From the NCBI RefSeq assembly GCF_007989605.1, contig NZ_BJUL01000005.1:1-64000 (forward strand): a stretch of 64,000 nucleotides of DNA, in the 5' to 3' direction. The DNA comes from Vreelandella venusta. Its GTDB lineage: Bacteria > Pseudomonadota > Gammaproteobacteria > Pseudomonadales > Halomonadaceae. Of the stretch, positions 35,163 through 43,181 are shown in pieces (positions within the stretch are counted from its first letter, which is position 1; the number at the start of each line of letters is the position of its first letter). The notes beneath the pieces were generated by a model. That model ran no database searches and was not told the DNA's origin. It worked only from the letters and a program-made list of their open reading frames with translations. Position numbers and translations under genes: made by a program.

Positions 35163-36147
35163 GACGACCGTTCAAAAGATCCAGCAAGTGGCCATCGCCG
35201 CATTAAACGACGCTGAAACATTACTCGCCGAATGGCTACCCGATGGGGCACGCCAGGGCAGTGAATGGGTAGCACGCAACACGGCCCGCGATGATCAAGG
35301 CAAAGGCTCGTTTGGTGTCTCGCTCACCAGCGGCAAGTGGAACGACTTTGCTGACTCAGACGCCCATGGTGGCGATTTGGTGTCGCTACTTAGTTACTTG
35401 CGCGGCTGTCGGCAGGTAGACGCCGCCATGATGATCGACCAGCGCTTAGGGTTGGGTATTTTTCATCGCAACGGTGAGGCGCAAGCCTCACCCCCCATTG
35501 CTGTTACTCCCACCAAGACCCAGCTACGCCAGCAGGCGGAAGCGCAACGCCTAGCGGTTCAACAAAAAGCCGCCCAACTGGCCAAGCAGCTTTGGCTCAA
35601 TGGCCAGCCCGCTTGCCCTGGGCATGCGTATTTGGTGCGTAAGGGGATTAACCCTTACCGCCTACGCCAAACCCCCAAAGGGCAGCTAATGGTGCCCCTT
35701 TACGCCAACGGTGAATTGGTCAATGTGCAGTTGATCGATGCGCAAGGGAATAAGCGCTTTTTAAAAGGCGGGCAGGTGCAGGGGGCTTACTCACCCCTTG
35801 GCCATGTATTGCCAGGAAAAACGCTGTACGTCTGCGAGGGCTGGGCAACGGGAGCCACTATCCACGCCCATACCCGCGAACCCGTGGCGTGCGCCATGCA
35901 CGCGGGCAACCTTGAGCCGGTGGCGCGTGCGTTATGTGAACGCTATGGCCACCTAGAAATGGTTATCGCGGGCGATGATGACCGCGCTACCCCTGGAAAC
36001 CCTGGGCGTCATGCCGCCAATGCCGCCGCGCTGGCAGTGGGGGCACTGGTGCTGTTCCCGGCTTGGCCGAAAGAAGCCCCGCATAGCCTGACCGATTTTA
36101 ACGACTTGGCGTGCTGGTATCGCCAACAAGGGGGCAGCCATGAGTGA
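35155..36147 (+). CDS. Toprim-domain primase-like replication protein
   Basis: 330 aa. The N-terminal region (WNDFADSDAHGGDLVSLLSYL) corresponds to the DNA primase-type CHC2-like fold seen in satellite primases but lacks a full set of zinc Cys residues. The C-terminal Toprim domain has the acidic signature YVCEGWATGATI (Glu near residue 226) and IAGDDD (near 272). Probably makes primers for replication of the satellite. In P4 primase and helicase are one protein (alpha); here the helicase-like half is the next gene, with an 8-bp overlap. Confidence 0.8.
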   Translation: MAKTTVQKIQQVAIAALNDAETLLAEWLPDGARQGSEWVARNTARDDQGKGSFGVSLTSGKWNDFADSDAHGGDLVSLLSYLRGCRQVDAAMMIDQRLGLGIFHRNGEAQASPPIAVTPTKTQLRQQAEAQRLAVQQKAAQLAKQLWLNGQPACPGHAYLVRKGINPYRLRQTPKGQLMVPLYANGELVNVQLIDAQGNKRFLKGGQVQGAYSPLGHVLPGKTLYVCEGWATGATIHAHTREPVACAMHAGNLEPVARALCERYGHLEMVIAGDDDRATPGNPGRHAANAAALAVGALVLFPAWPKEAPHSLTDFNDLACWYRQQGGSHE

Positions 36148-37930
36148 GGTAAAACGTGAGCAGCAAAGCCACCTTGCGCTTGTTGGCCAACCGACTGCGC
36201 CGGAGATCGACACGTTAGAGCGCCCAAGCTATGCCGTTTACGAAGGGCAAACCCTGGTGGATGGCAAGCTGTTTCGAGCGGGCACATGGTTTCACGGCAT
36301 CAAACAAGGCCAGGGTGATGATATTGGCCAACCGTTTGACCTATGGATCTGCGCACCGCTGCATGTGGATGCTGAAACGCTCAACAGTGATGACGGCAGT
36401 GTAGGCCGCTTACTGCGCTTTAAGCACCGGGGCAAGGTCATTGAATACGTCATGCCCATGGAAGCACTGGCTGGGAAGGGCGAGGAGATCCTAAAAGCCC
36501 TTTTCCGCCAGGGCTTAAAAGTGGAGTACCACCAGCGCCGCTATGTGCCTGCCTATATCGCCAGTCACCACGACTTAAAGCGCGTGCTGGCCACTACCAC
36601 CAAACCGGGCTGGCACGATGCAAGCGGTGCGTTTGTACTGCCCAGCAAAATTTTAGGCGGTAAGGACGTGCGCTTTCAGGACAGCGGTAAGGGTGCCCAC
36701 CTATTTTCCGAGCGGGGCTCGCTGGAAAGCTGGCAAAGCGAGCTAGCCCACTACTGCCAAGGCAACCCGGTGCTGATTCTATCGGTTTGCTGCGCGTTGG
36801 CGGGGCCGCTGCTTTCAAAAGTAGGCGTAAACGGTGGTGGTGTGCATTTGGTAGGTGACTCATCGAGCGGTAAGTCACTGGCTCAGGCTATCGCCGCCTC
36901 AGTATGGGGCGACCCCAGCCGTTTTGCCGCGTCTTGGGATATGTCGCGGGGCGGTATCGAGATTGAGGCATCGTCCCGTAATGACACGGTGCTGATTCTG
37001 GACGAGATAAAACGCGCCGACCCCAAGCGGGTACAAGAAATGGCCTACGCCATCGCTAACGGCACCGGCAAAGGCACCATGACGCGGGAGCGGGAAGGGC
37101 GGCCCAAGCTGTATTGGCGCGTTTTGGCGCTTTCCAGTGGGGAGCGGTCACTGTCTGAACATGCGGCCATTTCAGGTAATGCCGCCCACGCCGGGGCAGA
37201 GCTGCGCATGGTGGATGTAAACGCGGGCACCCGCGCCTACCGTGCCTTTGATGACGTTCACGGCATGAGCGGGGCTACCTTCCATAGAAAGCTAACCACG
37301 GCCACCGCACACCACTACGGCATGGTGGGGCCTGCGTTCGTGGAGCGCTTGATTAAAGAGACTGATCCCGACGTTTTCTATCAGCGCTTTGCACAAGTGC
37401 GGGACGGCTTCGAAGCCGAAGGGCCACAAGCGGGCAGGGTAGCGGATCGCTTCGCCATTATCGGATTTGCCGGAGAGCTGGCCATCACCTATGGGCTTTT
37501 ACCCTGGAAGGCCGACACCGCCGCCAGTGCCTGCCGCCAACTGTTTGACGAGTGGTTACTTACCGTTGGTGATGGGAACGCAGAGGATAGGCAAATACTT
37601 AGCGCGCTATCGGATTTTATCGCCATGCACGGTGATAGCCGCTTTTCCGATATCGCCGCCAGCTTGCCTAACCCCAACGTTAAGCACCGTGCCGGTTACT
37701 ACGAGATCGAGGGCTTAAAGCGCCTTTACCTATTCAACCGCGCTTCATTGAGTGAGGCCGCCTCAGGCTATGGCCGAGAGCGAGTGATACGCACCCTGGA
37801 AACCTACGGCGTGTTGGCCAAGGTGGATAGCGGGCGCAACCAGAAAAACTACCGCCTGCCAGGAGGAGGGAGCACGCGCTTTTTCGTCATTGATCCCGAC
37901 AAACTGGAGACAGAGCGGAGGAACCCATGA
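36140..37930 (+). CDS. DUF927 helicase-like ATPase, replication protein
   Basis: 596 aa. The DUF927 region covers about residues 100-400, with Walker A VGDSSSGKSLAQAI (about residue 240), Walker B VLILDEIKRAD (about 290) and a sensor-like ALSSGERSL block. The C-terminal part (residues 450-590) looks like a winged-helix domain (VIRTLETYGVLAKVDSGRNQKNY). Proteins of this family in P4-like and other satellites serve as the replicative helicase/initiator. It is followed at once by the iteron array, the natural target of an initiator. Confidence 0.82.
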   Translation: MSEVKREQQSHLALVGQPTAPEIDTLERPSYAVYEGQTLVDGKLFRAGTWFHGIKQGQGDDIGQPFDLWICAPLHVDAETLNSDDGSVGRLLRFKHRGKVIEYVMPMEALAGKGEEILKALFRQGLKVEYHQRRYVPAYIASHHDLKRVLATTTKPGWHDASGAFVLPSKILGGKDVRFQDSGKGAHLFSERGSLESWQSELAHYCQGNPVLILSVCCALAGPLLSKVGVNGGGVHLVGDSSSGKSLAQAIAASVWGDPSRFAASWDMSRGGIEIEASSRNDTVLILDEIKRADPKRVQEMAYAIANGTGKGTMTREREGRPKLYWRVLALSSGERSLSEHAAISGNAAHAGAELRMVDVNAGTRAYRAFDDVHGMSGATFHRKLTTATAHHYGMVGPAFVERLIKETDPDVFYQRFAQVRDGFEAEGPQAGRVADRFAIIGFAGELAITYGLLPWKADTAASACRQLFDEWLLTVGDGNAEDRQILSALSDFIAMHGDSRFSDIAASLPNPNVKHRAGYYEIEGLKRLYLFNRASLSEAASGYGRERVIRTLETYGVLAKVDSGRNQKNYRLPGGGSTRFFVIDPDKLETERRNP

Positions 37931-38580
37931 AAAACCAAGCGTTCTGGGCGAATTCTGGCGTTCTCTCCCTAGCCGTTGCCGTCTCAAAAACAGCGGCTAC
38001 AGGTGGCAGCCTACAAGGCACTGAAAATAATAGCCTTTATGGCTGTTGCCTTGTTGCCGCCTTTTTCGAGTGTCAGAGAGAGGAATTATATAGAGGGGAA
38101 AAACACGCCTGCCAGGAAAGAGGAGTTTCGGCTCATAAGCTCAAGAACCTAGTTACGCGTGAACCTAGTTTCTATGGCAACAGTGGCAACAAGGCAACGG
38201 CCAGTAACCACGCGGGTTTCAGCGTTGCCTTAGTAATAAGAGAGGTGGCAACAATGGCAACACATCTCTTTATATACCTATGTGGTTGTGTGTCTGTTGC
38301 CATTTCAAAAAACCGTGGCAACAGTGTTGCCACTAAAAACCCTATTAAAATCAGTGGAATAGCCCCTGTTGCCTTGTTGCCACGATTTTTGCGACCTAGA
38401 GGGTGGAAACACACAGGTGACAGAATTCTGTTCGTACTGCGAACAACTTCAAGCGGTCTAGTGACGCCGACCCCTTTCCCTTCCTGGCAGGCGTTTTTCA
38501 CCCAGCTAAACATTTCTCGTTGGTGGGGCTTTGGCTCCACTGCATCACCCTGCACCCCAACCGCCCAATGGAGGGCCTGA
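37927..38580 (+). CDS. Hypothetical frame overlapping the iteron array (doubtful gene)
   Basis: 217 aa frame that begins with an ATGA overlap with the DUF927 gene and ends in a TGATG overlap with the next gene, which argues for translational coupling. Against it, the amino-acid composition is unlike a folded protein, many codons are simply the GGCAAC/GTTGCC iterons, and no ribosome site or family motif is seen. It may be an open frame tolerated across the replication origin, or a poorly conserved protein. Confidence 0.35.
   Translation: MKNQAFWANSGVLSLAVAVSKTAATGGSLQGTENNSLYGCCLVAAFFECQREELYRGEKHACQERGVSAHKLKNLVTREPSFYGNSGNKATASNHAGFSVALVIREVATMATHLFIYLCGCVSVAISKNRGNSVATKNPIKISGIAPVALLPRFLRPRGWKHTGDRILFVLRTTSSGLVTPTPFPSWQAFFTQLNISRWWGFGSTASPCTPTAQWRA
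37975..38381. repeat. GGCAAC/GTTGCC iteron array, candidate satellite replication origin
   Basis: At least thirteen copies of GGCAAC or its complement in about 410 bp: minus orientation at 37975, 38045, 38053, 38224, 38296, 38326, 38368 and 38376; plus orientation at 38176, 38185, 38193, 38247, 38256 and 38317. Neighbouring copies are mostly 8-9 bp apart, start to start. By chance one would expect well under one copy. P4 has its type I iterons (a different 9-mer) at ori and crr, recognised by alpha. The position right after the helicase gene fits an origin or crr. Function inferred. Confidence 0.75.
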
Positions 38581-39557
38581 TGAACCAACCAGCCACAACC
38601 ACTCAGCAAGCCGACAGTAATAGCCACGAGGGCCAAGCCATGGAAACCACCCAGCCAGAGGGACAAGCACCCGTCAAAGGAGGAAAAGTCCCCGGACGCA
38701 AATTCAACTACTTTTCGCCGCCAGATATTGCTGGCTATACCACAGAAGAAAAACTGACTTTAGCTTTCGAAAAAGAGCTTAAGAGCTACCATACGCGCCG
38801 CCAAAAATTAACGGAGGCATGCCGTGAGCTTGACCGGCTCAAAAAAACGCTAAGTGCCTTGGAGCAGCAGGAAAAAGCGGCAGATGGAGAGTGGAAGCTT
38901 AGCTTCGTCAAAGGGTTCGGTAAGCAGAGCAAATCGGTACGTGAAAAAATCAAGCAGAAAACCCAAACGAAGCTTGAGGCAGAGCAAATTCGAGAAATGA
39001 TCCTACTGCTTGAGCCTCAAATACAGTGGCTCAAAATGCATACTTACCAGACGCGTAAATCGTTGGTGGCGTACCAAGGCCGCTTGCTGGAATTATCGGC
39101 GCACAACCGGCTTATCTCAGCCATCGATGAGCTGTCCCAAAACACGGACTGCATGGCCAAGCTGGCTGAAGTAGTGCCTAGTCTATTAGATCGCATCGCC
39201 ACTGATACCTGTAACGATCACGGCCTTATGGCTACCCTGGGTATAGATGCCAGTATGCAGAAGGGGCAAGGGTACTTAGCAGTACTGTCTAGAGATGACA
39301 CGGTGCAGTTGAGTCGTGAAATAAACAAGCGGCAGATGTCAGCGCTTGGTGAGCTTTTCCTAAGCCGTATACCAATCAATAAGAAAAGAATGACCATTCC
39401 AGGTATAGAGTTGCCTGAACGTCTAACGTATGAAGACTATGACGATGGTGGCTATTACTCACCTATCCGCTTCCCCCAGGAGCTAAAGGCGCTCGAAGCC
39501 CAAATGGGTTACGTGCCAAGCATGGAAGAGCTGGATAGCGACGATACCGCCGCCTAG
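38580..39557 (+). CDS. Hypothetical coiled-coil satellite protein
   Basis: 325 aa from the ATG at 38580 (GGAGGG five bases upstream; longer frame from 38520 rejected). Disordered, Gln/Thr-rich N terminus (about 45 residues), then a long coiled-coil (about residues 60-165, e.g. LTEACRELDRLKKTLSALEQQ) rich in Lys and Glu, and a C-terminal domain of unknown type ending acidic. No family recognised. Last gene of the replication operon, closed by the terminator at 39579-39605. Confidence 0.7.
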   Translation: MNQPATTTQQADSNSHEGQAMETTQPEGQAPVKGGKVPGRKFNYFSPPDIAGYTTEEKLTLAFEKELKSYHTRRQKLTEACRELDRLKKTLSALEQQEKAADGEWKLSFVKGFGKQSKSVREKIKQKTQTKLEAEQIREMILLLEPQIQWLKMHTYQTRKSLVAYQGRLLELSAHNRLISAIDELSQNTDCMAKLAEVVPSLLDRIATDTCNDHGLMATLGIDASMQKGQGYLAVLSRDDTVQLSREINKRQMSALGELFLSRIPINKKRMTIPGIELPERLTYEDYDDGGYYSPIRFPQELKALEAQMGYVPSMEELDSDDTAA

Positions 39558-39578
39558 CTCGATCACGCTTCTACAGTC

Positions 39579-39605
39579 AAAGCCCCGCCTTTTGTGCGGG
39601 GCTTT
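39579..39605. terminator. Bidirectional intrinsic terminator
   Basis: Perfect 10-bp arms AAAGCCCCGC and GCGGGGCTTT around CTTTTGT. Ends the replication operon. Confidence 0.85.
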
Positions 39606-39617
39606 CTCGTTGCAAGC

Positions 39618-39905
39618 ATGAATGGGGTCTACTGTGGCACACAGCGGCCTTCAACAGTGGTTGCCAGGGGCTATGCCCCGCAGCCCGCCGCGACCCACGG
39701 CGCGCTCTCGACACCCCGCCCCGCCCGCGCGCTAAATGGTGTGGTTTTTATGCACCCCTGCGCCCGCCGCCAAGCCTCGCCACTGCTGGGCTGGCTGGTC
39801 AAAAATGGGTGCATGGAAATCATGCGAATTCATGCGGAATTATGCACTTCCAACAGGCAAGAGGCAGAGATATATCCTAAAGCCAGGCCACAGGCTGGCC
39901 GATAG
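39618..39905 (+). CDS. Small hypothetical protein after the replication operon (doubtful)
   Basis: About 95 aa from the ATG at 39618 (frame open from 39594). Pro/Ala/Arg-rich start and a Cys/Met-rich end (GCMEIMRIHAELC). Similar small frames of uncertain reality are commonly predicted at this place in P4-like elements. The DNA contains a GGGGC-TAT-GCCCC hairpin (39667-39679) and may be acting as RNA or DNA structure instead. Confidence 0.3.
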   Translation: MNGVYCGTQRPSTVVARGYAPQPAATHGALSTPRPARALNGVVFMHPCARRQASPLLGWLVKNGCMEIMRIHAELCTSNRQEAEIYPKARPQAGR

Positions 39906-40421
39906 CTTAGAAAGACATTCCTGATAAGACCCTGTAGAGCCGAGGCCTTCCAGCGCAGAGTGGCCTAAAGTCGCAGCTAAACGGGTTGCATAGGCGTAAA
40001 GGAATGGGCAATACTGCTAAAAATAATTAAAGTTAAAATTGAGATTTATGAGTATCAATTTGCTTGCGGCTGGGAGTTGAAAATCACTAGCAATCGTAAG
40101 TGGTGCCGATGTCATCGTTTGATTACAGGTGCTAGTAGTTCTTTCTGTTTGGTGGCCTGTCCACTTTAACTGCACAGCAGCTACCGATCCAAACCGCACC
40201 TTGCTGGAAATACAGCATGCTGATTCAGTCGTGTTATGCAGATGGCACGATAATCAATGCTACATTGCCTATTTATACATATTTTTAATTGGAATTAGGG
40301 TGTGGATAATGGTTGTATAAATTCAATGGACGTGCTGCAAGGTTCACTGAGGTTATGTTGAGGGTGAAATCAGTGTTAGGTGCTTATCAAACGTCCTTGC
40401 AATACGGGCATGGGAGACACA
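39906..40421. other. AT-rich junction between satellite core and cargo genes
   Basis: 516 bp without a convincing gene. Base composition drops sharply here. At 40215-40252 is a copy of a sequence repeated at 43111-43147 (29 of the first 33 bases identical, then a 3-base gap and TAATCA), centred on GTGTTATGCAG. A 10-bp palindrome CAGCATGCTG overlaps its start. The HEPN gene promoter is probably in the last 150 bp but is not obvious. Confidence 0.5.
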
Positions 40422-41882
40422 ATGGCAGAAAGCAGTAGTTTCTTCTCGGCTATCCAGAAATACAGAGCCGAGTATCACAAATTGTTCTTGGCTGCTTTTA
40501 AGGACGGATTACACCTTGTTAGAGAAGTAAACGATTCCGGCAAGTACATTGGCACTCACTTCAAGTTCCCAAGCCTTAGCTTTCGCAAGAATGGGCTTCC
40601 TCAGCTGTCTTCAACGATCGGTTCTGGGCCGGTTGATTACAGCGGATGTTTTTCTTCTTTCAGTGGAAAACCGCTCGTCGAAGAAGATAAAATTGAAAGC
40701 TTTGGCAAACTCGTCCAGTACGTCAGATCACAAGAGCTTCTACTAAAACGCTTTAGCTTGGCTGAAGAAACACCATCAATGCGGGAGCTAGAGATAGAAA
40801 AATTTCAAATATTGTCTTTTGTTAAACATTCTATAGATCGATATATCCATAGATTCAATACATTCGAATATCGGTACCAGTCCGTTGAGGACATTATCAA
40901 GCCTGCAATCTCTTATATTTTTGAAGAGAAACTAAGTATAGATATTTGTGTGCCAATACTATTTTTGAATTTTGAGATCGATGAGTACGAACTTACAGAT
41001 GGCTTTTCGATTGTGCGGATTCCGGACAATCAGCACTTGTCTCGGTATGAGGTCAATTCATACAACACCAGTGCTCATGAATCGGTAGTTCATGCAGCTA
41101 CTCATGCACTGGTTCTAAAAGACTGGTACGTTCCAAACACTGAGCGCCTGTGGGATTTCAATACTCTGAACAATGCACGGGCTTACCCTTTAAAGATCAT
41201 TGACCGATTCTTTGGGGCAATAAGAGTCTGTTCAACGAGCAAGACTGGGTACGGCCAAATCTACTCCTTAGCTAAAGGCTGGGAGAATCACTGCAAAGCA
41301 AGTTTACCCTGCATCGAAGGTGCAACTGTACGAGCTTACCCATCTGATTTTGAGAACTATTACTGGAATATAGATCAAGTGCCACTCGTAACTAGTGCTC
41401 AACTTGAGCAGCTTAAGGAGGTTTTTGAACAACTTTCCAACGCTTCAGAGAATTCCATAAGTCTATCTCTTAAGCGGCTCAATCGGTGTCTGGTCCGAGA
41501 CGATGAAGAGGATGCGGTGCTTGACGCTACGATTGCTCTTGAAGCACTTCTGTCTGATGACGGTAAGCAAGAAATGACGCATAAATTGGCTATGCGCATT
41601 GGTGCATTAGCTGGGTTTGATACATCATTTGAGCGAAATTCCGTGGAAGCATTCCATGATATAAAAAGTATCTATAAATACCGCTCTAACATCGTTCATG
41701 GTAGTCAGAATCTCGAAAAAAGCAGGATGGTTAAGCTAGATGACGAGACACAAAAGCCAGCCCACAATCTTTCAATTGACTATGTGAGACTGGTATTGAA
41801 AGTACTGTTGGCAAATGAGCGATTTCGCGATCCTAGGAAAATCGATCAAGAACTGCTTTTAGGTTTGATCACGGATGCTTAA
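40422..41882 (+). CDS. HEPN-domain protein (Apea-like HEPN), candidate RNase effector
   Basis: 486 aa from the ATG at 40422 (GGGAG six bases upstream; in-frame start at 40380 rejected). The N-terminal about 330 residues are of unknown fold. The C-terminal part (about residues 360-470) is an Apea-like HEPN domain: DATIALEALLSDDG, then KLAMRIGALAGFD, then YKYRSNIVHG, which holds the RX4H motif (about residues 421-426) of HEPN ribonucleases. Such proteins appear as toxic effectors in abortive-infection and toxin-antitoxin systems. First gene of the AT-rich cargo block, followed by a SIR2-like gene. Role in phage defence is inferred from domain and location. Confidence 0.72.
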   Translation: MAESSSFFSAIQKYRAEYHKLFLAAFKDGLHLVREVNDSGKYIGTHFKFPSLSFRKNGLPQLSSTIGSGPVDYSGCFSSFSGKPLVEEDKIESFGKLVQYVRSQELLLKRFSLAEETPSMRELEIEKFQILSFVKHSIDRYIHRFNTFEYRYQSVEDIIKPAISYIFEEKLSIDICVPILFLNFEIDEYELTDGFSIVRIPDNQHLSRYEVNSYNTSAHESVVHAATHALVLKDWYVPNTERLWDFNTLNNARAYPLKIIDRFFGAIRVCSTSKTGYGQIYSLAKGWENHCKASLPCIEGATVRAYPSDFENYYWNIDQVPLVTSAQLEQLKEVFEQLSNASENSISLSLKRLNRCLVRDDEEDAVLDATIALEALLSDDGKQEMTHKLAMRIGALAGFDTSFERNSVEAFHDIKSIYKYRSNIVHGSQNLEKSRMVKLDDETQKPAHNLSIDYVRLVLKVLLANERFRDPRKIDQELLLGLITDA

Positions 41883-41951
41883 CAATCGCATGCACTGCGA
41901 CGGCTTCTCCGTTACGGCTCCGCCTTCACTAAAAAGCTGCGCGTGTTAGCA
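41877..41951 (+). other. attC-like spacer between HEPN and SIR2-like genes
   Basis: Begins at the HEPN stop with GCTTAAC (fits the integron R'' form RYYYAAC) and ends 75 bp later with GTGTTAGCA (near the R' form GTTRRRY, two misfits). Length lies in the attC range. Imperfect pairing can be drawn between the two halves. The likeness is partial, and no integron integrase is in the window. Confidence 0.3.
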
Positions 41952-41976
41952 GCGTTAAAACTACTAGGATAGTTAT

Positions 41977-42939
41977 ATGCCTAGATCTCTACTTATTTTT
42001 GGTAATGGAATAGGGTTGGCTTTGAATCCCGAGTATTTCTCACTTAAAAATGGTTTGACGAGCGTATGGAATGATACGGACCACTTGAGTGAGAAACATA
42101 AAGAACTCATTCTTAGTGCGATTGAAGGTACTACTGAGGAAAAACCTCCCTGCTCAGAAGATCAACTCGATCAGCTTCAGGTGGCCATTATTGCCACTGA
42201 GTATCTATGTAACTTCGAAGTATCTGGTACATCATGGGTATCTCCAGTAGCTAAAGAGTTACCATCTACTTTCAAAAAATATATTCACGAAGTTGCATTA
42301 CACTTCCATCGTTCAGGTAATAAGCTGCCTGATGAATTTCTAGATCCACTTTCAGATTACATCAAAGATACAAAATCTCATGTGGTCACCCTCAACTATG
42401 ATAACTTGCTATACGATGGTTTTAAGTCAAAGAATGTTCTTGATGGCTATAATGGACCTCTAGTTGATGGGTTTTGGGCATCAACTGGATTTGGTGAAAA
42501 TCATCTAAATAGACATAATATCAGTCGTCACGGCTGGTATATGCATCTTCATGGATCGCCGTTATTCATTGGTAATAACAAGGTTATGGGAGCGGGGCGA
42601 GATTTTTTAGATCCCGAAAATGAATCTCATATAGTGTTAACTCATGTTGAACACAAACCACTAATCATTGGTTCCTCTCATATACTTTCTTCTTACTGGC
42701 GAAGACTGGAGAAGGCTTTTGAGGAGTCAGATAAAATCATATTATTTGGTTATTCTGGTCTGGATGTGCACCTAAACGAAAGGATAAAGCTAAGAAAAGA
42801 AGAGAAAGAACTTCTTATCGTTGAGTGGAGTGGCGCAGGAGAAGAAGACCATAGAAGAAATCACTGGGAGAAAAAGGTTGGCTTTGGCCGGTTTGAGCTA
42901 GTCCAGTTAGATAATATTTTAGAGTTTACCGCATGGTAG
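41977..42939 (+). CDS. SIR2-like NAD-binding protein, candidate defence effector
   Basis: 320 aa, ribosome site AGGAT before the ATG. SIR2-like fold: N-terminal nucleotide loop LLIFGNGIGLAL, VVTLNYDNLLYDG (about residue 140), HLHGSPLFIG (about 190; His in the catalytic position) and ILFGYSGLDVHLNE (about 257). It lacks the zinc-binding Cys of true sirtuin deacetylases. SIR2-like proteins of this sort deplete NAD in several anti-phage systems (ThsA-, DSR- and AVAST-type). The partner gene is 94 bp upstream (HEPN). NAD hydrolase activity is an inference. Confidence 0.75.
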   Translation: MPRSLLIFGNGIGLALNPEYFSLKNGLTSVWNDTDHLSEKHKELILSAIEGTTEEKPPCSEDQLDQLQVAIIATEYLCNFEVSGTSWVSPVAKELPSTFKKYIHEVALHFHRSGNKLPDEFLDPLSDYIKDTKSHVVTLNYDNLLYDGFKSKNVLDGYNGPLVDGFWASTGFGENHLNRHNISRHGWYMHLHGSPLFIGNNKVMGAGRDFLDPENESHIVLTHVEHKPLIIGSSHILSSYWRRLEKAFEESDKIILFGYSGLDVHLNERIKLRKEEKELLIVEWSGAGEEDHRRNHWEKKVGFGRFELVQLDNILEFTAW

Positions 42940-43181
42940 CTTTAATAAACGCGTCAATTATGATGCTCGCAAGATCGCGCATATTATACAGGCGTAAAGT
43001 GCTATATCAGTGGCTTCTGAAGTACCGCTCCTGGCCGAATGCAGAGCTTCAAACTATTCTGATGGCGAGATGACATATAACGACCCAAAGTGGACATTCC
43101 GGCGAAAGCGGCATGCTGGTTCAGCAGTGTTATGCAGCTGGCATAATCATCTATGTTAGGCTCTTCTACATGGGAAAATAA
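42940..43181. other. Spacer between SIR2-like and HNH-like genes with repeat copy
   Basis: 242 bp without a gene. Contains the second copy (43111-43147) of the 40215 repeat, centred on GTGTTATGCAG, followed by ATGTTAGGCTC. A 7-bp imperfect inverted repeat CATTCCG/CGGCATG lies at about 43094-43114. These look like recombination-scar or cassette-boundary sequences. Confidence 0.45.

Noticed and set aside
38172..38666. 164-aa minus-strand open frame across the iteron array
   Set aside because: Composed of complemented iterons and no start signal; it is a mirror of the array rather than a gene.
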